From: Apostichopus japonicus
Taxonomy: Eukaryota > Echinodermata > Holothuroidea > Aspidochirotida > Stichopodidae
Reading direction: 5' to 3'
DNA: 64,000 nt
Assembly: GCF_037975245.1 (NCBI RefSeq)
Contig: NC_092570.1
Span: 11,387,001 to 11,451,000 of the forward strand
Part shown: positions 24,031-35,477 of the stretch, piece by piece
Layout of the letters: each line of letters opens with the position of its first letter
How positions within the stretch are numbered: position 1 is the stretch's first letter
Notes under the pieces: generated by a model
Databases searched by the model: none
The model's input: only the letters and a program-made list of their open reading frames with translations
Told to the model about the DNA's origin: nothing
Position numbers and translations under genes: made by a program

Positions 24031-24159
24031 GTGAACTGTGACAACATAGAAAAGTTTGGTTGTTTCAAAAATAGGATAAGTACAGGGGCGTATTTAGGGG
24101 GGAGGCCATTGGGCCATGGCCCGCCCCTTCACGGATGTCGGAAAATTTTCCTGGCCCAC

Positions 24160-24621
24160 AATGCTGCAGCCTACTCACTGAGCCTGCTCATACCAGCATA
24201 CTGTAGCGATTCGGATTCATCTGTGCTGCGAGAATCAGCTCAACTCTTTGAGGACTTCCTTCCAGGAGGAGTAGAGTATCTTGGTGCTGAGATTCTGCGT
24301 TGGAAAGCGTATTGGGCACGGCAGCCCCCTGAGTCCCGACCAAATCGCGACTTGGATGCACTGGTTGTTTCAAAGAAACTAGGCACATATCCAGTCATCA
24401 CAGCATTGTTGCAAGTTTTTGCAACTATGCCAGTTACAACGGCTACTGGGGAGCGATCCTTCAGTGCACTGAAGTTATTAAAGACATTCCTGCGCTCAAC
24501 CATGTCCGAGCAACGCCTGAATGGACTGTCACACCTGTACATTAATAAGGACCTGAAGCTGAATCATGATCATGTGATCGATGAATTCGGACGGAACAAT
24601 CGTCGGCTGATTTTCAACTAA
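24160..24621 (+). pseudogene. hAT transposase C-terminal dimerisation region
   Basis: The frame contains LFEDFLPGGVEYL, RWKAYWA, FATMPVTTATGERSFSALK and LNGLSHLYINKD. This is the hAT C-terminal dimerisation domain, in which the ER.FS.L core is the most conserved part. The order and spacing match animal hAT transposases of the type related to P52rIPK/ZMYM-like proteins. The N-terminal BED finger and the catalytic D positions are missing, so only about 150 of an expected 600 or more residues remain. The frame is open to a natural TAA at 24621. It lies wholly inside the hAT element bounded by GATAAGTA. Confidence 0.85.
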
Positions 24622-25199
24622 GTCTTCTCTTTCAAAGGGAGCTACGGTTGTTAGTTGAACTAGTCACACAGAGAACTGTGACGTCATGAGTCCCTAACTC
24701 CCTAAGCAAATTACAGGACTTTAAACAAAACCAAGGGTGCTAGGGCCGGGGGAGGCTGGACAAACATTTAAAACGAACGTGTAAAGTTGTAAGCGAGCCA
24801 TTTTTCAGATTCCAAGAACTTCTACAAATTCATGAGAAGAAATTGTACCTGGAATATATGATACGTTGCCCTAGATTCATGTGAGAAGGGGCCTATGCTG
24901 GGATTTTAAAATTGTTTGGTAATTTCTTGTGTAAAATTGTACCTCGAATATACTGTAACACAGTTTTTTCATGCCAGCCCTGGCCGATGTTACAATTGGC
25001 AACCCTCTTAGGTTGGAGAGTTGGCAACCCTCGGGTTAGTGTCCTCGGGAAGGGCTTAGCTGGACTTATCCCTTTCATGGTGGGATTAGCCTTGTTGCAA
25101 TTTATAATTGTGGGTACCTATGGAATAAATGATAAGAAATCGCCCCTGAAAACCCCCAAAACACATAATGATGATGATATTGACAGGGCTAACAAAGCC
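24622..25199. other. hAT interior after the transposase frame
   Basis: No coding signal. It includes a near-direct repeat of TTGGCAACCCTC at about 24996 and 25021, and a TGTGACGTCATG word at 24677-24688. Confidence 0.45.
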
Positions 25200-25295
25200 C
25201 TGGAAGTGCTATTTCCTGCCATCTGGGGACCTGGAAAACCCCAAATTTTCTTGTACGCTCCGCGCCAACCAATGGTGGCGCTCCGCTTAGATAGT
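25200..25295 (+). repeat. hAT subterminal motif, copy 3 of 3
   Basis: Contains GCGCCAACCAATGGTGGCG and CTCCGCTTAGATAG about 45 bp from the right end of the element. It matches the same position in the neighbouring hAT. Confidence 0.65.
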
Positions 25296-25736
25296 CCTGC
25301 ATATTGGCCCCCCACACACAAAATCCTGGCTACGCCACTGGATAAGTATAGAAACAAAATAAATGTGGTTGTAAACTTATTGTCCCCCAGGACCATTCAA
25401 AACTGTAGAAAATAAGAATCCAGAAAACAGGTAGTTCTAAAATGAAATTCACCAGCAATATGCTGTCTAATATTATATGATAATAACATTACTCGTACTT
25501 GCCTGGGTGAGACTTTCATCACTTGACAAGAAAAAGCAAAAACTAGCAATTCTGTGGGCGTCACATGGCCCTTGAAGTAATAATAACATGAAAGTTCTGT
25601 GTATAAAGCAAGGCAGAAATAGTTCATTGTGCTTTTTTTCATGGCAGCTTGGCCGTCTCTACCCAACTTATCCATGCTCCTCCATACAAGCTATTTGAGT
25701 GGCATTCTTTTTAGCACATTAAATTAGAGCCCACAT

Positions 25737-25842
25737 TTATGTATGCATGTCAGTGTTTGTGTATGAATGTATGTTTATATAAATGACATGTATGTATGTA
25801 TGTGTGGGTGTATGTGTGTATGTCTATGTGTATTTTATTGAA
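25737..25842 (+). repeat. TGTA-rich microsatellite
   Basis: Imperfect (TGTA)n and (TG)n, best at ATGTATGTATGTATGTGTG, in the presumed MULE intron. Confidence 0.8.
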
Positions 25843-25918
25843 GACATACCCACCTTAAGTAACTTTGATAAGATACAATTGAGATTCCTAGAGTGTTTAT
25901 ACTTTTACTTACATGCAG

Positions 25919-26141
25919 ATAGATGACTCCAACTACCGAGTGCCAAGCTTCTCCACAGAGACCACTGAAGTTGTGTATGATGTCAACATGGATGTAGGCA
26001 CATGCACTTGTCCAGTGGGAAAGACCGGTGGTCCATGTAAGCATCAGCATGCTGTCATGCGAGCATACAATTTGCAAGGTTCCAACTTTGTTCCTGTATC
26101 ATCGCCTAAACACAGGCAGATGTTCTATTATATTACTACAG
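25919..26141 (+). pseudogene. MULE-type gene, SWIM zinc-finger exon
   Basis: The acceptor follows a clear pyrimidine tract (ending ACTTACATGCAG at 25918). The donor is ACAG|GTATGC after 26141. The exon reads IDDSNYRVPSFSTETTEV and then GTCTCPVGKTGGPCKHQHAV, a SWIM finger with the C-x-C-xn-C-x-H pattern intact. SWIM fingers follow the DDE domain in many MULE-type proteins and are thought to bind DNA or protein. This exon is undamaged and ends in phase 1, joining in frame with the exon at 27159. It belongs to the gene whose upstream exon is broken. Confidence 0.75.
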
Positions 26142-27158
26142 GTATGCATGCATGCAATTCCATGTTAGACTTAAAGGAGGATAATGCGTTTGTGGTATAG
26201 AAAATTGTCATACCCACAAACACTCAATTCAATCTACACAATGATAGACCATTCAAAATAATATAGCTGGGTATCTTTACTTGCCAGAAATGAGGTTCAC
26301 ACAAAGAAAACTGAACAGTTTTGTAACTCACTAATTATTTGTTCACCCAACCTTTCCAAAATTCAAACAATGCAACTTTCATAACTCATGTATTGTGTGA
26401 CATTTTAGTGACACAACACTATTTTCACAGTTAGTTGTGATGACTGAGTAGCCTACAATATGGTAGAAGATATTTTTTTCACTCTCCTGTGTGATTAAAT
26501 GTAAACGCATTATTCACCTTTAAGTTCAGGAGTCAGTGGGTTTGGAGATTGTCTATTTTGCATTAGTTCACATTGGTTCACATTTGTATGCATCTGAAAA
26601 TATTCAGAAAAACTTAGAAGATAAAGAGCATAACTGGTCCAAAAATTTACCAAAATAATTTTTTATATCAAAATTACTGTTACAACAACCACTGTAATCA
26701 TTTACCTTGCATGCTAGCTCTGTCGGCCTTCTAAATATAGTCTCTGCTTTATGTATCAGTATGCCCATCTGTCCTGTCTACACTTTGATTTAATCTGTAT
26801 TATACCTCATGATTAATAATACAAAAACAGTCAGCTTATAAGAATCCTTTAAATGATTTGGAGGGATCAGAGTTCTAACACCATAAGCTACAGTATATAG
26901 TTTCAGCCCACGCATTGTGTTTATATGCTAGTACTGCAGGTGAACTTCAAGTGTGTGTTAGTATGACACTCAATGCTAATGTGAGACAATGGGTTTTGTC
27001 TTTGTTAAATCTTGTAGTTGTTGTTTACTACACTGTTTTGACCAACGAAAGGAAATTAGAAGTGCCATTCAGGAACTTTTTAGAAGTTTATTCCTGCACA
27101 TATATGTGCCAACCGACCCACATACACCATGACTGAGTTATTACTATCATATTTACAG
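26142..27158. other. MULE-gene intron
   Basis: AT-rich sequence between two well-supported splice sites (GTATGC at 26142, ATTTACAG ending 27158). No other feature is visible. Confidence 0.65.
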
Positions 27159-27882
27159 GACGAGAGGACTTGGATAAAACCTGGTTTTCAAGTCTGGATG
27201 GAATGGTGGATGTTCCCCTGCCAACAAATCCTGCAGATAACCCATCCGAGGCAACAGCTGCAGAAGACATGGTGGCATCTACAGCCTCGACTTCAGATCT
27301 ATGTGCATCACAATCAATAAACTTACAAAGGGATCTGCAAAACAGATTTGACCAAAGGGGTAGGCCTGCTGTATCTACACATAGCAATTCTTCACTAAAT
27401 GTTGACAGCCAGTCTGTAGAAAATTTGCCTGAAAGCATTGTTTCAGTCATTCAAGCAAAAGCTTTCTGACCCAGTCTTCAAACCAGCCATTCAGTGTTTC
27501 TTGCAAAAAATGCAAGAAAATAAAGTCGGAAAGTGCTATGGTGTCTTCCCTGTACACGTTCGGTAATTACACTGGAGCAGCTTCTATTGCCGCAAAACAT
27601 CTAAAAATCAAAGCAAGGATACGAAGATGCCTTCAGACTTAAACTCAAATAGGAGTACAACCCACACCATTAGCACGACGGAAATCAGCACTAGGGGGAT
27701 GCAGAGCACTGATCACTGGAAGACTAACAAAGGGGAGAAACAGGGCAGATCATTTGTACTTGAAACAGGGATCACAACCTGGGAGAGGCATGCTGCCAAA
27801 GAGGAAACCAGCAGCTCCCCATTCTTTTGCCCACTGTGTTTCTGAGGTAATCTCTCTAGGTCGTACACTCTCAGCCAAGTAA
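27159..27882 (+). pseudogene. MULE-type gene, C-terminal exon with frameshifts
   Basis: The exon starts REDLDKTWFSSLDG in frame with the SWIM exon (split glycine codon) and runs to a stop at 27469. The expected family tail then continues in other frames: LSDPVFKPAIQCFLQKM, SAMVSSLYTFGNYTGAAS, then IGVQPTPLARRKSALGG and finally PHSFAHCVSEVISLGRTLS with TAA at 27880-27882. These segments follow the order of the family's C-terminus, so at least three frame changes have accumulated. A MITE starts four bases after the stop. Confidence 0.7.
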
Positions 27883-27886
27883 TTTT

Positions 27887-28114
27887 AGGTATAGTCTGTA
27901 TTGGCCCCAAACTATAGCACGCTATAATTTCTAGAAGTATTCAAAAAATACTTTCCTAGAGGTCTTTATTGCCCAAATTGTTCTCAGACATTCTATATGA
28001 ACTCACAAGATTACCGAATGTCCCAATCAGGTAAATTTCCTTCAAGGTGGTAAATTTGACAACAGGTGACCATATTTGAATATCTAGGATATTTAGGGCC
28101 AATACAACATACCT
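27887..28114 (+). mobile_element. AGGTA-type MITE, full copy
   Basis: Left arm AGGTATAGTCTGTATTGG and right arm, inverted, AGGTATGTTGTATTGG. TTAA follows the right end (28115-28118); the left flank reads TTTT. It is paired with the copy at 31815-32056 over its whole length. No coding capacity. Confidence 0.75.
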
Positions 28115-28118
28115 TTAA

Positions 28119-31100
28119 GTTCTGGAAATGTTTCACATGTACTTGAAAGTGTATTACCATGCCTCCGAATGGCTTGAGACTGAGCTCGGACAGGTTTCAT
28201 AACTTTCTGAAATATAGTGTGTCACATATAAGAAGCCTATCCACCTGTTGTCCATTTTAAATGTAATGGATATATACTACGAGTGCTTTTCACATGGTAT
28301 TGTTGAGATCAGGTTGACATTGTACTAACTTAGTTAATAGTATGTCAGAGATCATGAAAGGATGGTCATTGAAACCGCAAAGCATCACTGTAAAGTGAAG
28401 AGGGAGGGAGCTGGGGGGTGTGGGTGAATTGGTTTGAGTAAGGCACATGCAACTAGAATAGTTTTGGATGATACTTTGAGTCAATCAAGTCCCAACCAAT
28501 TAACAAAATTGCTTTGCCCACAAAGGCTTCTTCCTAATCAAGGGAAGCATAGGCATATAAGGATGGCAGGATCTGGACTCCACCACAATTCCCAAATTGT
28601 TTGGATGACTCAAAAATGTTGGGAAATCTTGAATATTTTCAGTAGGTTCTTGAAGGAAGTTATTTGGAAATTAAAGTTGTTAATGTTATACTTGGCTGAT
28701 ACTATGCATCAATCTATTTAGGCCCTCAAGGCATTTCATACATTACTGATATGTCATGCCTTGGAATTTTTGTGACATTTTATTCTATACATGCTCTACT
28801 ATATCTATACAGTTACTGCATGAGGCAGTCCTTAATTGTAAGTTTTTATATTGAAAATACCAAAGTATATTGTTTTTTGAACACCACATCACTTATAAGT
28901 GAATTTGGATCAGTCTGAGGTAAATATTGGAGAACTGGCGCTCAAATGATTTATCCCCCTTGACTCTGCCAGCAGGTGGCCCTACCACAGGCCTATGGAT
29001 CCCACATGACTTAAAGGTTTGCACAATACAGCAATCTGGTTTAAAGCTTGCCACCACCCATCACTGGCAATGCACCAATATGAAATTTGGTCAATTTCCT
29101 CCTTCCCCCTCCTGCTTGTTATTTCAATACATTTACATGTAATTCTGATCATCTTGGTGTGTGTGTGAAATTTGGGCAAGATTTTTCAAGAATATGTTCT
29201 CCCCCAAAATTAAATTATCACATACAGCATGTATAAAGACAAGTGAACAATTTATGATGCCTGTGGGAGAGCAGTTTCGTATGATTTTTGTACCTATTTT
29301 TTAGCTTGTAGTCTGTTTTTGTTTCCCAAGTTATTATCACCCCACCGTGGTACGTTGCACCAGTTGGCCGGTTCATTTCATTTGATGTGATACCTGAAAG
29401 CTGCACATGTTGACTTTGCATTTTTTGTCAGTCAGCAGTCAGAGGCTCACTACTTTATCTGGTATAGGCACAAAATAATTTATTAAGAATATTGCTTTAC
29501 AGTAGATTTAAGAGAAATTCGAATTTGGGCAGCAGCTATTGCAATTAAGCTTCCTATATGAGGTGGAGGGATTCTGCATCTTGTTGCTGTATGTTTGATA
29601 GAGAATTAACCATGGAATGTTAAAACAAAAGCCATTTTCAACATGACATGAGTGACTTTTTGGTAAAAATAATCATTTCTGGGGTCTTGTATACATTGGT
29701 TTGGTATAATACTGCATTTTCATGCAAAATTGGCCAGTCATCATGCTAAAACAGGTTTAGTTTAAGTTATCTAAAGGTATAGGCCTTGCACAGTAGATAT
29801 GCATTTTTCATGGAATGAAAAAAAGGACTGACTTTTAGTAAGAATATACCCCTCAAATGTTCAATACTGACTCTTTACGTGTGGTCTTTGTATAGTCGTT
29901 TTAATGAAGATTAAACTTACTTGTTCCAAACCCCTGAACTTGAATTATATTACTTTTATTTAAATTTTTATTTGTCATATGTCGTAGCTGAATGAGGCAT
30001 GATGCAGTTCTTCTCGAACATGAATATTGCTAATTCAATCAAGGCTAAAATTATTACCCTCTGGAAGTAAACAATTGAGGATCAGTGTATAAGCAAATAT
30101 GGTAGATGTCAAAATATTTTCCCATCAAACCTGAAATGACTCTTTTTACCTCGAAAGTTTGGAAAAAAGTCAATACTTTCTTTCTAGCTGGCATTTCTCC
30201 CAACAGAACAGAACTTAAACTGTGATTGGAATTGCAATATAGTTTGCGACTGATTTTGTTGGGCCGGTGAGGGGGGGGGGCAGCTAGGAAATGTCTCTCT
30301 GTCAAAGCCTTCAGGCTGATTTTATAAAGACAACTAAATTAAGACAAATCCAAAAATAACATCTGAAATGTTCAGTTTCCAGTTTAGCTGCCTTTATCGA
30401 TCGCTTTTAGACGAGCAGTCAAATCCAGTATATCAAATCCCTTATATGTTATATGCATGGGCAACAGAATCTTTAGATGACTCATCTCACGGCAGAAGGT
30501 CCCACAGCTAGCCTTAGTGAAACATTTATTCATAACCACTGACCCGCGGGCGAAAGAGGATCACATATAACTAACCACAACAGAGAGTGCTGGTAATCGT
30601 CACAATTACAAGTTAGTGGGCTAATAATGCCTCTTTACACCCCTCCCCTATCAATCACTCATACCAAAACCATTGGGAATTTGCATCATGTCCACTTCGC
30701 TTTTCTTTGTGTACTTTCCAGATCCCGACATTCTTCACTGTGACTGGTCAAGGGAATTATGAGCCTCAAAAATCTGCTCGTCCACTGGATACTCGCTTCA
30801 CCATACAACGCAACCACAAACTTTTTTTTTTACTAATTACACACAGTACTTACCAATCATATCGTCACACCATTCAAAATACGAACTTTATTACACATCA
30901 TGTACAAGTAGTAGCCCACATAACGTTTAGTTGTTCGCTATTGCTTTTCGTGGCTCAGAAATAAGTAATCTGAATATTTATAAAATGTATGAATAATTCA
31001 TGACTTTCACTGGCTGTACTACGAAAGAAAATATCGCTACCCTGCAGGGAAATATGTTGCTGTCTGGAATGTTGGGTATTAGGTCCATTCGACTGAAACG

Positions 31101-31810
31101 ACTAGTTTGGTTATCGCATGGGTAGTCAGGATTATCATCATGAACAGCCATACGGTTCTGGATATTCCTGAACTTTAATTAAAACAGGGTAGCCATATGA
31201 ACATTCACAAGTCATTCACATGCTCTGAGATCATTTCTCATGTTTTTGCTTTGTCATGACTCCTGCTTCAAGGTGTCCTGGGTATTACAGGGTATTACAC
31301 AAAGTCATTGCCCACGAAACCATGAGTATGAAGTATTGAATTCAATGGATTTTAATTATTTCTAGAAGTTTATGCTCTTACTCATATGCTATGATGGATG
31401 GCTTGTTGTCAATTAGAAAAGAACAAATTAAAACCATTACACAAACACGATCATTTCACATACTGAGAGATGCCTTGTACTTACTGTGTTGGTCAGGAGA
31501 GGAAATCCATGGATATGTTGCCTTCATGTGTAAAGTTAAGTCTCTATTTTTGCATTTCATCTTTGTTTTGTGATTTGCTTGTAATCCTATCAAGAACATT
31601 GTTTCCCAGAAGACATACTATGTTTATGCTTCTAATTGGCACACCTCTCAGTTTTAGTCACATACGACCCCCCCCCCCCCCTGCACCCTAAAGTACTACA
31701 AAGTGCTGGCTGACAGGTGGTGGTTCCCAGTGTAAGCTACTATCGAATAACAATACTTGTCCATAATTTTGGGGGGTAGTTTGGCACAGAGATTAGTCAA
31801 ACTTTTGGCT
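28119..31810. other. Non-coding stretch, no supported gene
   Basis: No domain-bearing frame. Isolated splice-like candidates occur: plus strand, an acceptor ending TACTTTCCAG at 30721 followed by IPTFFTVTGQGNYEPQ; and minus strand around 31490-31545, DLTLHMKATYPW before a good GTAAGTA donor. They cannot be linked in phase, so no gene is called. Confidence 0.4.
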
Positions 31811-31814
31811 TTAA

Positions 31815-32056
31815 AGGTAGTCAGTATAGGCTCCAAATTATAGCATGCTATAATTGCTAGAAGTTTTCAAAAGTACTTTCATGGAGGTCTTTACTCTCCA
31901 AATTGTTCTCAGAAATTGTTAAGGAACAAACAAGATGACTGAATGTCCCAGTTTAGAAATTTCCTCGTAGGTTGTAAATAAAAACAGTTTAAGAATTTTG
32001 ACCAAAGGTGACCATATTTGAATATCTAGCACATTTGGGACCAATACAGCATACCT
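31815..32056 (+). mobile_element. AGGTA-type MITE, full copy with TTAA flanks
   Basis: Flanked by TTAA on both sides (31811-31814 and 32057-32060). Left arm AGGTAGTCAGTATAGGCTCC and right arm, inverted, AGGTATGCTGTATTGGTCCC. Internal blocks (TTCTAGAAG-like, CCAAATTGTTCTCAGA, GGTGACCATATTTGAATATC) match 27887-28114. Confidence 0.85.
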
Positions 32057-32060
32057 TTAA

Positions 32061-32478
32061 GAGGAACCACACCTGGAATTAGTGATTTACTTGAAAGCCT
32101 ATCAATGCATGTCCAATTTTTATACCGGGCCTCTGCATTGCACAAAACATTTTACTTATTAACTTTTTCCCTTGCAAGAATATAAAGAAATTCCAAGAGG
32201 CCTTTACATAGCCACAGGAACAGTGATACCATTTTATATGCTTATTATGCTGTCCCCAATTCCCACCCCACTCCCTTATCACATATTGTCATTTTCTAAT
32301 AAATTATCAAGTGATAATTGCTATTGCAGTTGAAGTCTCCTTTTTACTGGACACTGCCTTGATATACCATTCTATGTGAGATCATACTCACCTTCTACAT
32401 AAGTATGACAGACTCACTCACTATACACAACATAAACTATACAGTATGTGGATATGAATCCAATTATTCATAAAGTAC
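32061..32478. other. Non-coding stretch
   Basis: No feature recognised between the MITE and the candidate exon at 32479-32570. Confidence 0.5.
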
Positions 32479-32570
32479 CTGCACTTTTGAGGTAATGTTC
32501 CTCCACAGGCTTATGTGTGCTGTGTCTACCATTGTTCCAATTTCAAACACTTCTGGGGTGGTATACTGCC
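32479..32570 (-). CDS. Candidate exon c of an unidentified gene
   Basis: On the minus strand a pyrimidine-rich acceptor (CTAATTTTTGTCCATTTTAG) precedes 32570 and a CAG|GTACTT donor follows 32479. The only open frame across the exon reads QYTTPEVFEIGTMVDTAH and then ISLWRNITSKVQ. Its phase (two carried bases GG) fits the donor of candidate exon b exactly. I do not recognise the protein. Support is splice-site quality, phase agreement and protein-like composition only. Confidence 0.45.
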
Positions 32571-33052
32571 CTAAAATGGACAAAAATTAGATAGATAATA
32601 TACGTGATTCAGTGACTAATGCATGTCCTTAATGGAAAACTGGGGAGCACAGAATAGCAAATAATAAGTGGGAGAAATTATGGAGAACATTATACAAGAT
32701 GCACATTATTCATGATAACTTTATCTGGGGTGGTCAGTTGCAAAGTTAAGCACAAAGGGATTCCAAGTGAAAAAATGTGTTTATTTCAAGTCATCTAATG
32801 GTGCTAATGAACACTTTGGCTTTGCTGTACAAGAGGTGCTCAAAATCATCCATTGTTAGCTCAGCCATGCCAACGTGCTGTAATATTTGCATAGTTCACC
32901 AATATGCAAAACTTTGTAGTTTCTGATGAGAAACATATGCCTATGTGTGTAATAAAAATTTCTTTTCTGTTTAAACTTATGGGCCTACAGAGCAGGTCCA
33001 CTTGCTCCTGTAATGCCTCTTCCTACAAGTCTCATTATGGTGCCTTCTTTAC

Positions 33053-33117
33053 CTTCTTGGAAACTGTTTGGCTGTATGATATCTGTTGATGGAATTGAAC
33101 CACCTACTGAACGAATT
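33053..33117 (-). CDS. Candidate exon b of an unidentified gene
   Basis: Minus strand: acceptor GGTGATGCAG before 33117, donor GAAG|GTAAAG after 33053. In the frame that joins exon c it encodes IRSVGGSIPSTDIIQPNSFQE. It needs two bases from the previous exon, whereas exon a ends in phase 0, so an intermediate exon would be required (or a different donor in a). An opposing plus-strand open frame (32991-33234) exists but has a weaker case. Confidence 0.4.
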
Positions 33118-33700
33118 CTGCATCACCAGAACAGATTATATAATCGCCTAACAAATTTCCAAAAAGAAAGAAATCAATTTGGTCTGTTACTAAACACTTG
33201 CAATTTTAAAACTGAAGTCCAATTTTGGAGTTGAATGTCAAAAACCAAATCGTCTCTCAATACAATTGCCACACATAGGGAATGAACCTTTGGAGAAACA
33301 TCAGCGATGAATGTACGAATATGATAAATCAATCACGGATGTGGAGTAAATCTCCACTTTTTGGAATATACATTACAGCCCACACAGCCCACAGAGTTTG
33401 AGAAGACTTCATTAGGGGAAGGATAATCTTGTGCAACCTGTAAAAATGTTTTTTTTGTTGCAGATAATGTTATTCATGGCCAATCACAAATTTGCAACGA
33501 ATATTATAACATGTAGGCCTATTGAAGTTCAATGAGATTACACAGTTGGAGACCATTACATTTCAACATCTCAAACAGACCATTGTTTGTCTTCAAGTCT
33601 ACAGGATATTTCTGAAATATCCTGGGGAAATAGGAATAATTAATATCCTCTTGTTTGAACAAACAGACTGGAGAAGAAACATTATACAGCCTAGACCTAC

Positions 33701-33785
33701 CTGCCTGGAAGATCCACACGAATCTTCAACAGGTCCCACATCATGGGTTTTGTTTCCAGCTAATAAGGTCCAGGTGCCTAACGAG
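33701..33785 (-). CDS. Candidate exon a of an unidentified gene
   Basis: Minus strand: acceptor AATGTTAACGTTTACAG before 33785, strong donor CAG|GTAGGT after 33701. The single open frame reads SLGTWTLLAGNKTHDVGP and then VEDSCGSSRQ. Not recognised. It lies 62 bp from the long-TIR element at 33848, which could be in the upstream intron. Confidence 0.4.
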
Positions 33786-33847
33786 CTGTAAACGTTAACA
33801 TTAAGTGTTAGGCCTTTGCCTAATTTAGTACTCATGTACTATGCTTT

Positions 33848-34768
33848 CTGGTCACTTTGCCCAACAACCATTTCGCCCAACTGCCATTTCGCCCAACTAG
33901 CATGGTCATTTCGACCAACCAGCATGGTCATTTCGCCCAACCAGCATGGTCAATTGGCCCAACCTTGTTGGTCATTTTGACCAACCATTTTTTTACTCAT
34001 ATTCAGTCAGAATAATATCACTTTTTTCTATTTCACTAACTGTTCAATTTGATTTATTTTGGGTTATATTACTTTGTGGTAGGTAAATAAAGTGATGTCC
34101 GTTCGTATACATAGTGTTAATCTAATGTTATACAAAGAGGAATCGGTCTCCATAAAAACCTATCAAACCTAACCCCTAAAACACTGATCCATCCTACCGA
34201 CTGTAACCACGTCTTCAAGTTTCCTTAGACGGTGTGAAGACTCGCGCATAAAGAATCGTCTAATGCCGGTAATCTGACCTAGTTTCGAAAGAGGTGTAAC
34301 AGAAGTGTTAGACACCACCATCGATCCCAGAAAATACACACACAGCTTGCTACCGTCGGTAATTAGACACTAGTGTACAGTCAGCAACTACAGCTGAGGT
34401 CAATACCCACAGCACAGTGTACAAACAACACAGCGATGGACATCTCAGGTCCAGCTAAAGATAACAAGGTATCATGTTTCATTACTGTCTGCATTTTGTA
34501 GTGGCACGAACAAAATGTCACTTGCAAGCAATGGAAAGTTGACTTTTTCAGATGGCCGCGCGCGGTTCGTATTCCGTAGCGATAACAATGCCCGAACGTT
34601 TCCTTATTAAATTGACCAAACCCATAGAAGTATCCCCGTCCGTTATATTGAAGTATAATATTTAATCAATGTTGGTCGAATAACCAGCAAAGGTTGGGAG
34701 AAATGACCAAATGGTAAGGTTGGTCAAAATGGCAGTTGGGCGAAATGGTTGTTGGGCGAAGTGACCAG
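33848..34768. mobile_element. Foldback-like element with iterated CATTTCGCCCAAC
   Basis: The two ends are inverted copies over about 46 bp with three mismatches, starting CTGGTCACTT. Each arm contains iterations of a word close to CATTTCGCCCAAC. The left arm has at least five (33868-33990) and the right arm about four inverted ones (34675-34760). No transposase is present. A target duplication is unclear: GCTTTC on the left and GCTTCC on the right are only similar. Class unresolved. Confidence 0.7.
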
Positions 34769-35011
34769 CTTCCGCTATTACTAACGTAATTTCTTGTACA
34801 CCACTGAAACCGGGGTCGGCATAAGTTTACACAAGGGTGCAGACATGTTGTTTATCCAGGAAATACCTGTGATTGGCTGAAACCCTAAAGCTTTTCTGAG
34901 ATCTACTTTGATTGGTGCTAACATTCTGTGACAACTTCATGTTGATCGCTGCCAAGCACACCTGCTTGAAGTAAGCAGACATTACGAGCGGACAATTAGA
35001 GCAGACAATAA
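34769..35011. other. Short non-coding stretch between two elements
   Basis: Nothing recognised. Confidence 0.4.
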
Positions 35012-35473
35012 GGTAGCATACACCCATTAAAAGCCCCATTGACTTACACAATAAATCACAAAAGTAATGTGGTCTCTAAGTCTAGATAAAAGTTTCACTA
35101 GCTAAAGGCTACCCATTGACAAGTTGGCCTTTCATGGCACTATCAATTTTCCGTATCATCACCATGTAGATTTTTTGCTATTCGAGCCGGAAGTTTTCGT
35201 CACTTGTAAACAAACTTCTTCACTCAGTGGTAAACAATTTTCCTACGCTGCTCCTGGGAGGCCTAAAGGGGTCTAAAATTGCCTCAATTGACCCAATTTT
35301 CTCACCACATGTACTTCCATTCATGCTCTTCAACATGCATGATGCAAGCCACAAAAAACAAGATCATGATTGATAACAGGTCAAAAAAGATGTTCTCCTG
35401 CTGCTTTTTGGCACTTTTCCTGAAGGAGAACAATCGAGCAGATGGATATAGACTCTAATAGGTGTATGCCACC
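35012..35473 (+). mobile_element. GGTAGCATA-type MITE, copy 1
   Basis: Left arm GGTAGCATACACCCATTA and right arm, inverted, GGTGGCATACACCTATTA. The right flank is TTAA (35474-35477), the left ATAA. About 90 percent similar by eye to 37281-37734 over its whole length. No coding capacity. Confidence 0.8.
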
Positions 35474-35477
35474 TTAA

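Larger units (their letters stand above)
24083..25340 (+). mobile_element. hAT element, 1258 bp, with 8-bp target duplication
   Basis: Left end CAGGGGCGTATTTAGG and right end CCTGGCTACGCCACTG are imperfect inverted repeats. The flanks are GATAAGTA at 24075-24082 and at 25341-25348, a perfect 8-bp duplication. It carries a transposase C-terminal region (24160-24621) and a subterminal motif at 25200-25295. It is inserted in the intron between the MULE DDE exon and its SWIM exon. At about a third of a full hAT length, it is internally deleted. Confidence 0.9.

Noticed and set aside
24031-24160. Extending the hAT transposase upstream of 24160
   Set aside because: The frame stays open across the hAT left end into flanking DNA, which is accidental. 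Recognisable hAT residues start only after about 24160.
32991-33234. Plus-strand terminal-exon candidate with acceptor GGGCCTACAG
   Set aside because: It overlaps the minus-strand candidate exon b, which has a better donor and joins another exon in phase. Both cannot easily be true.
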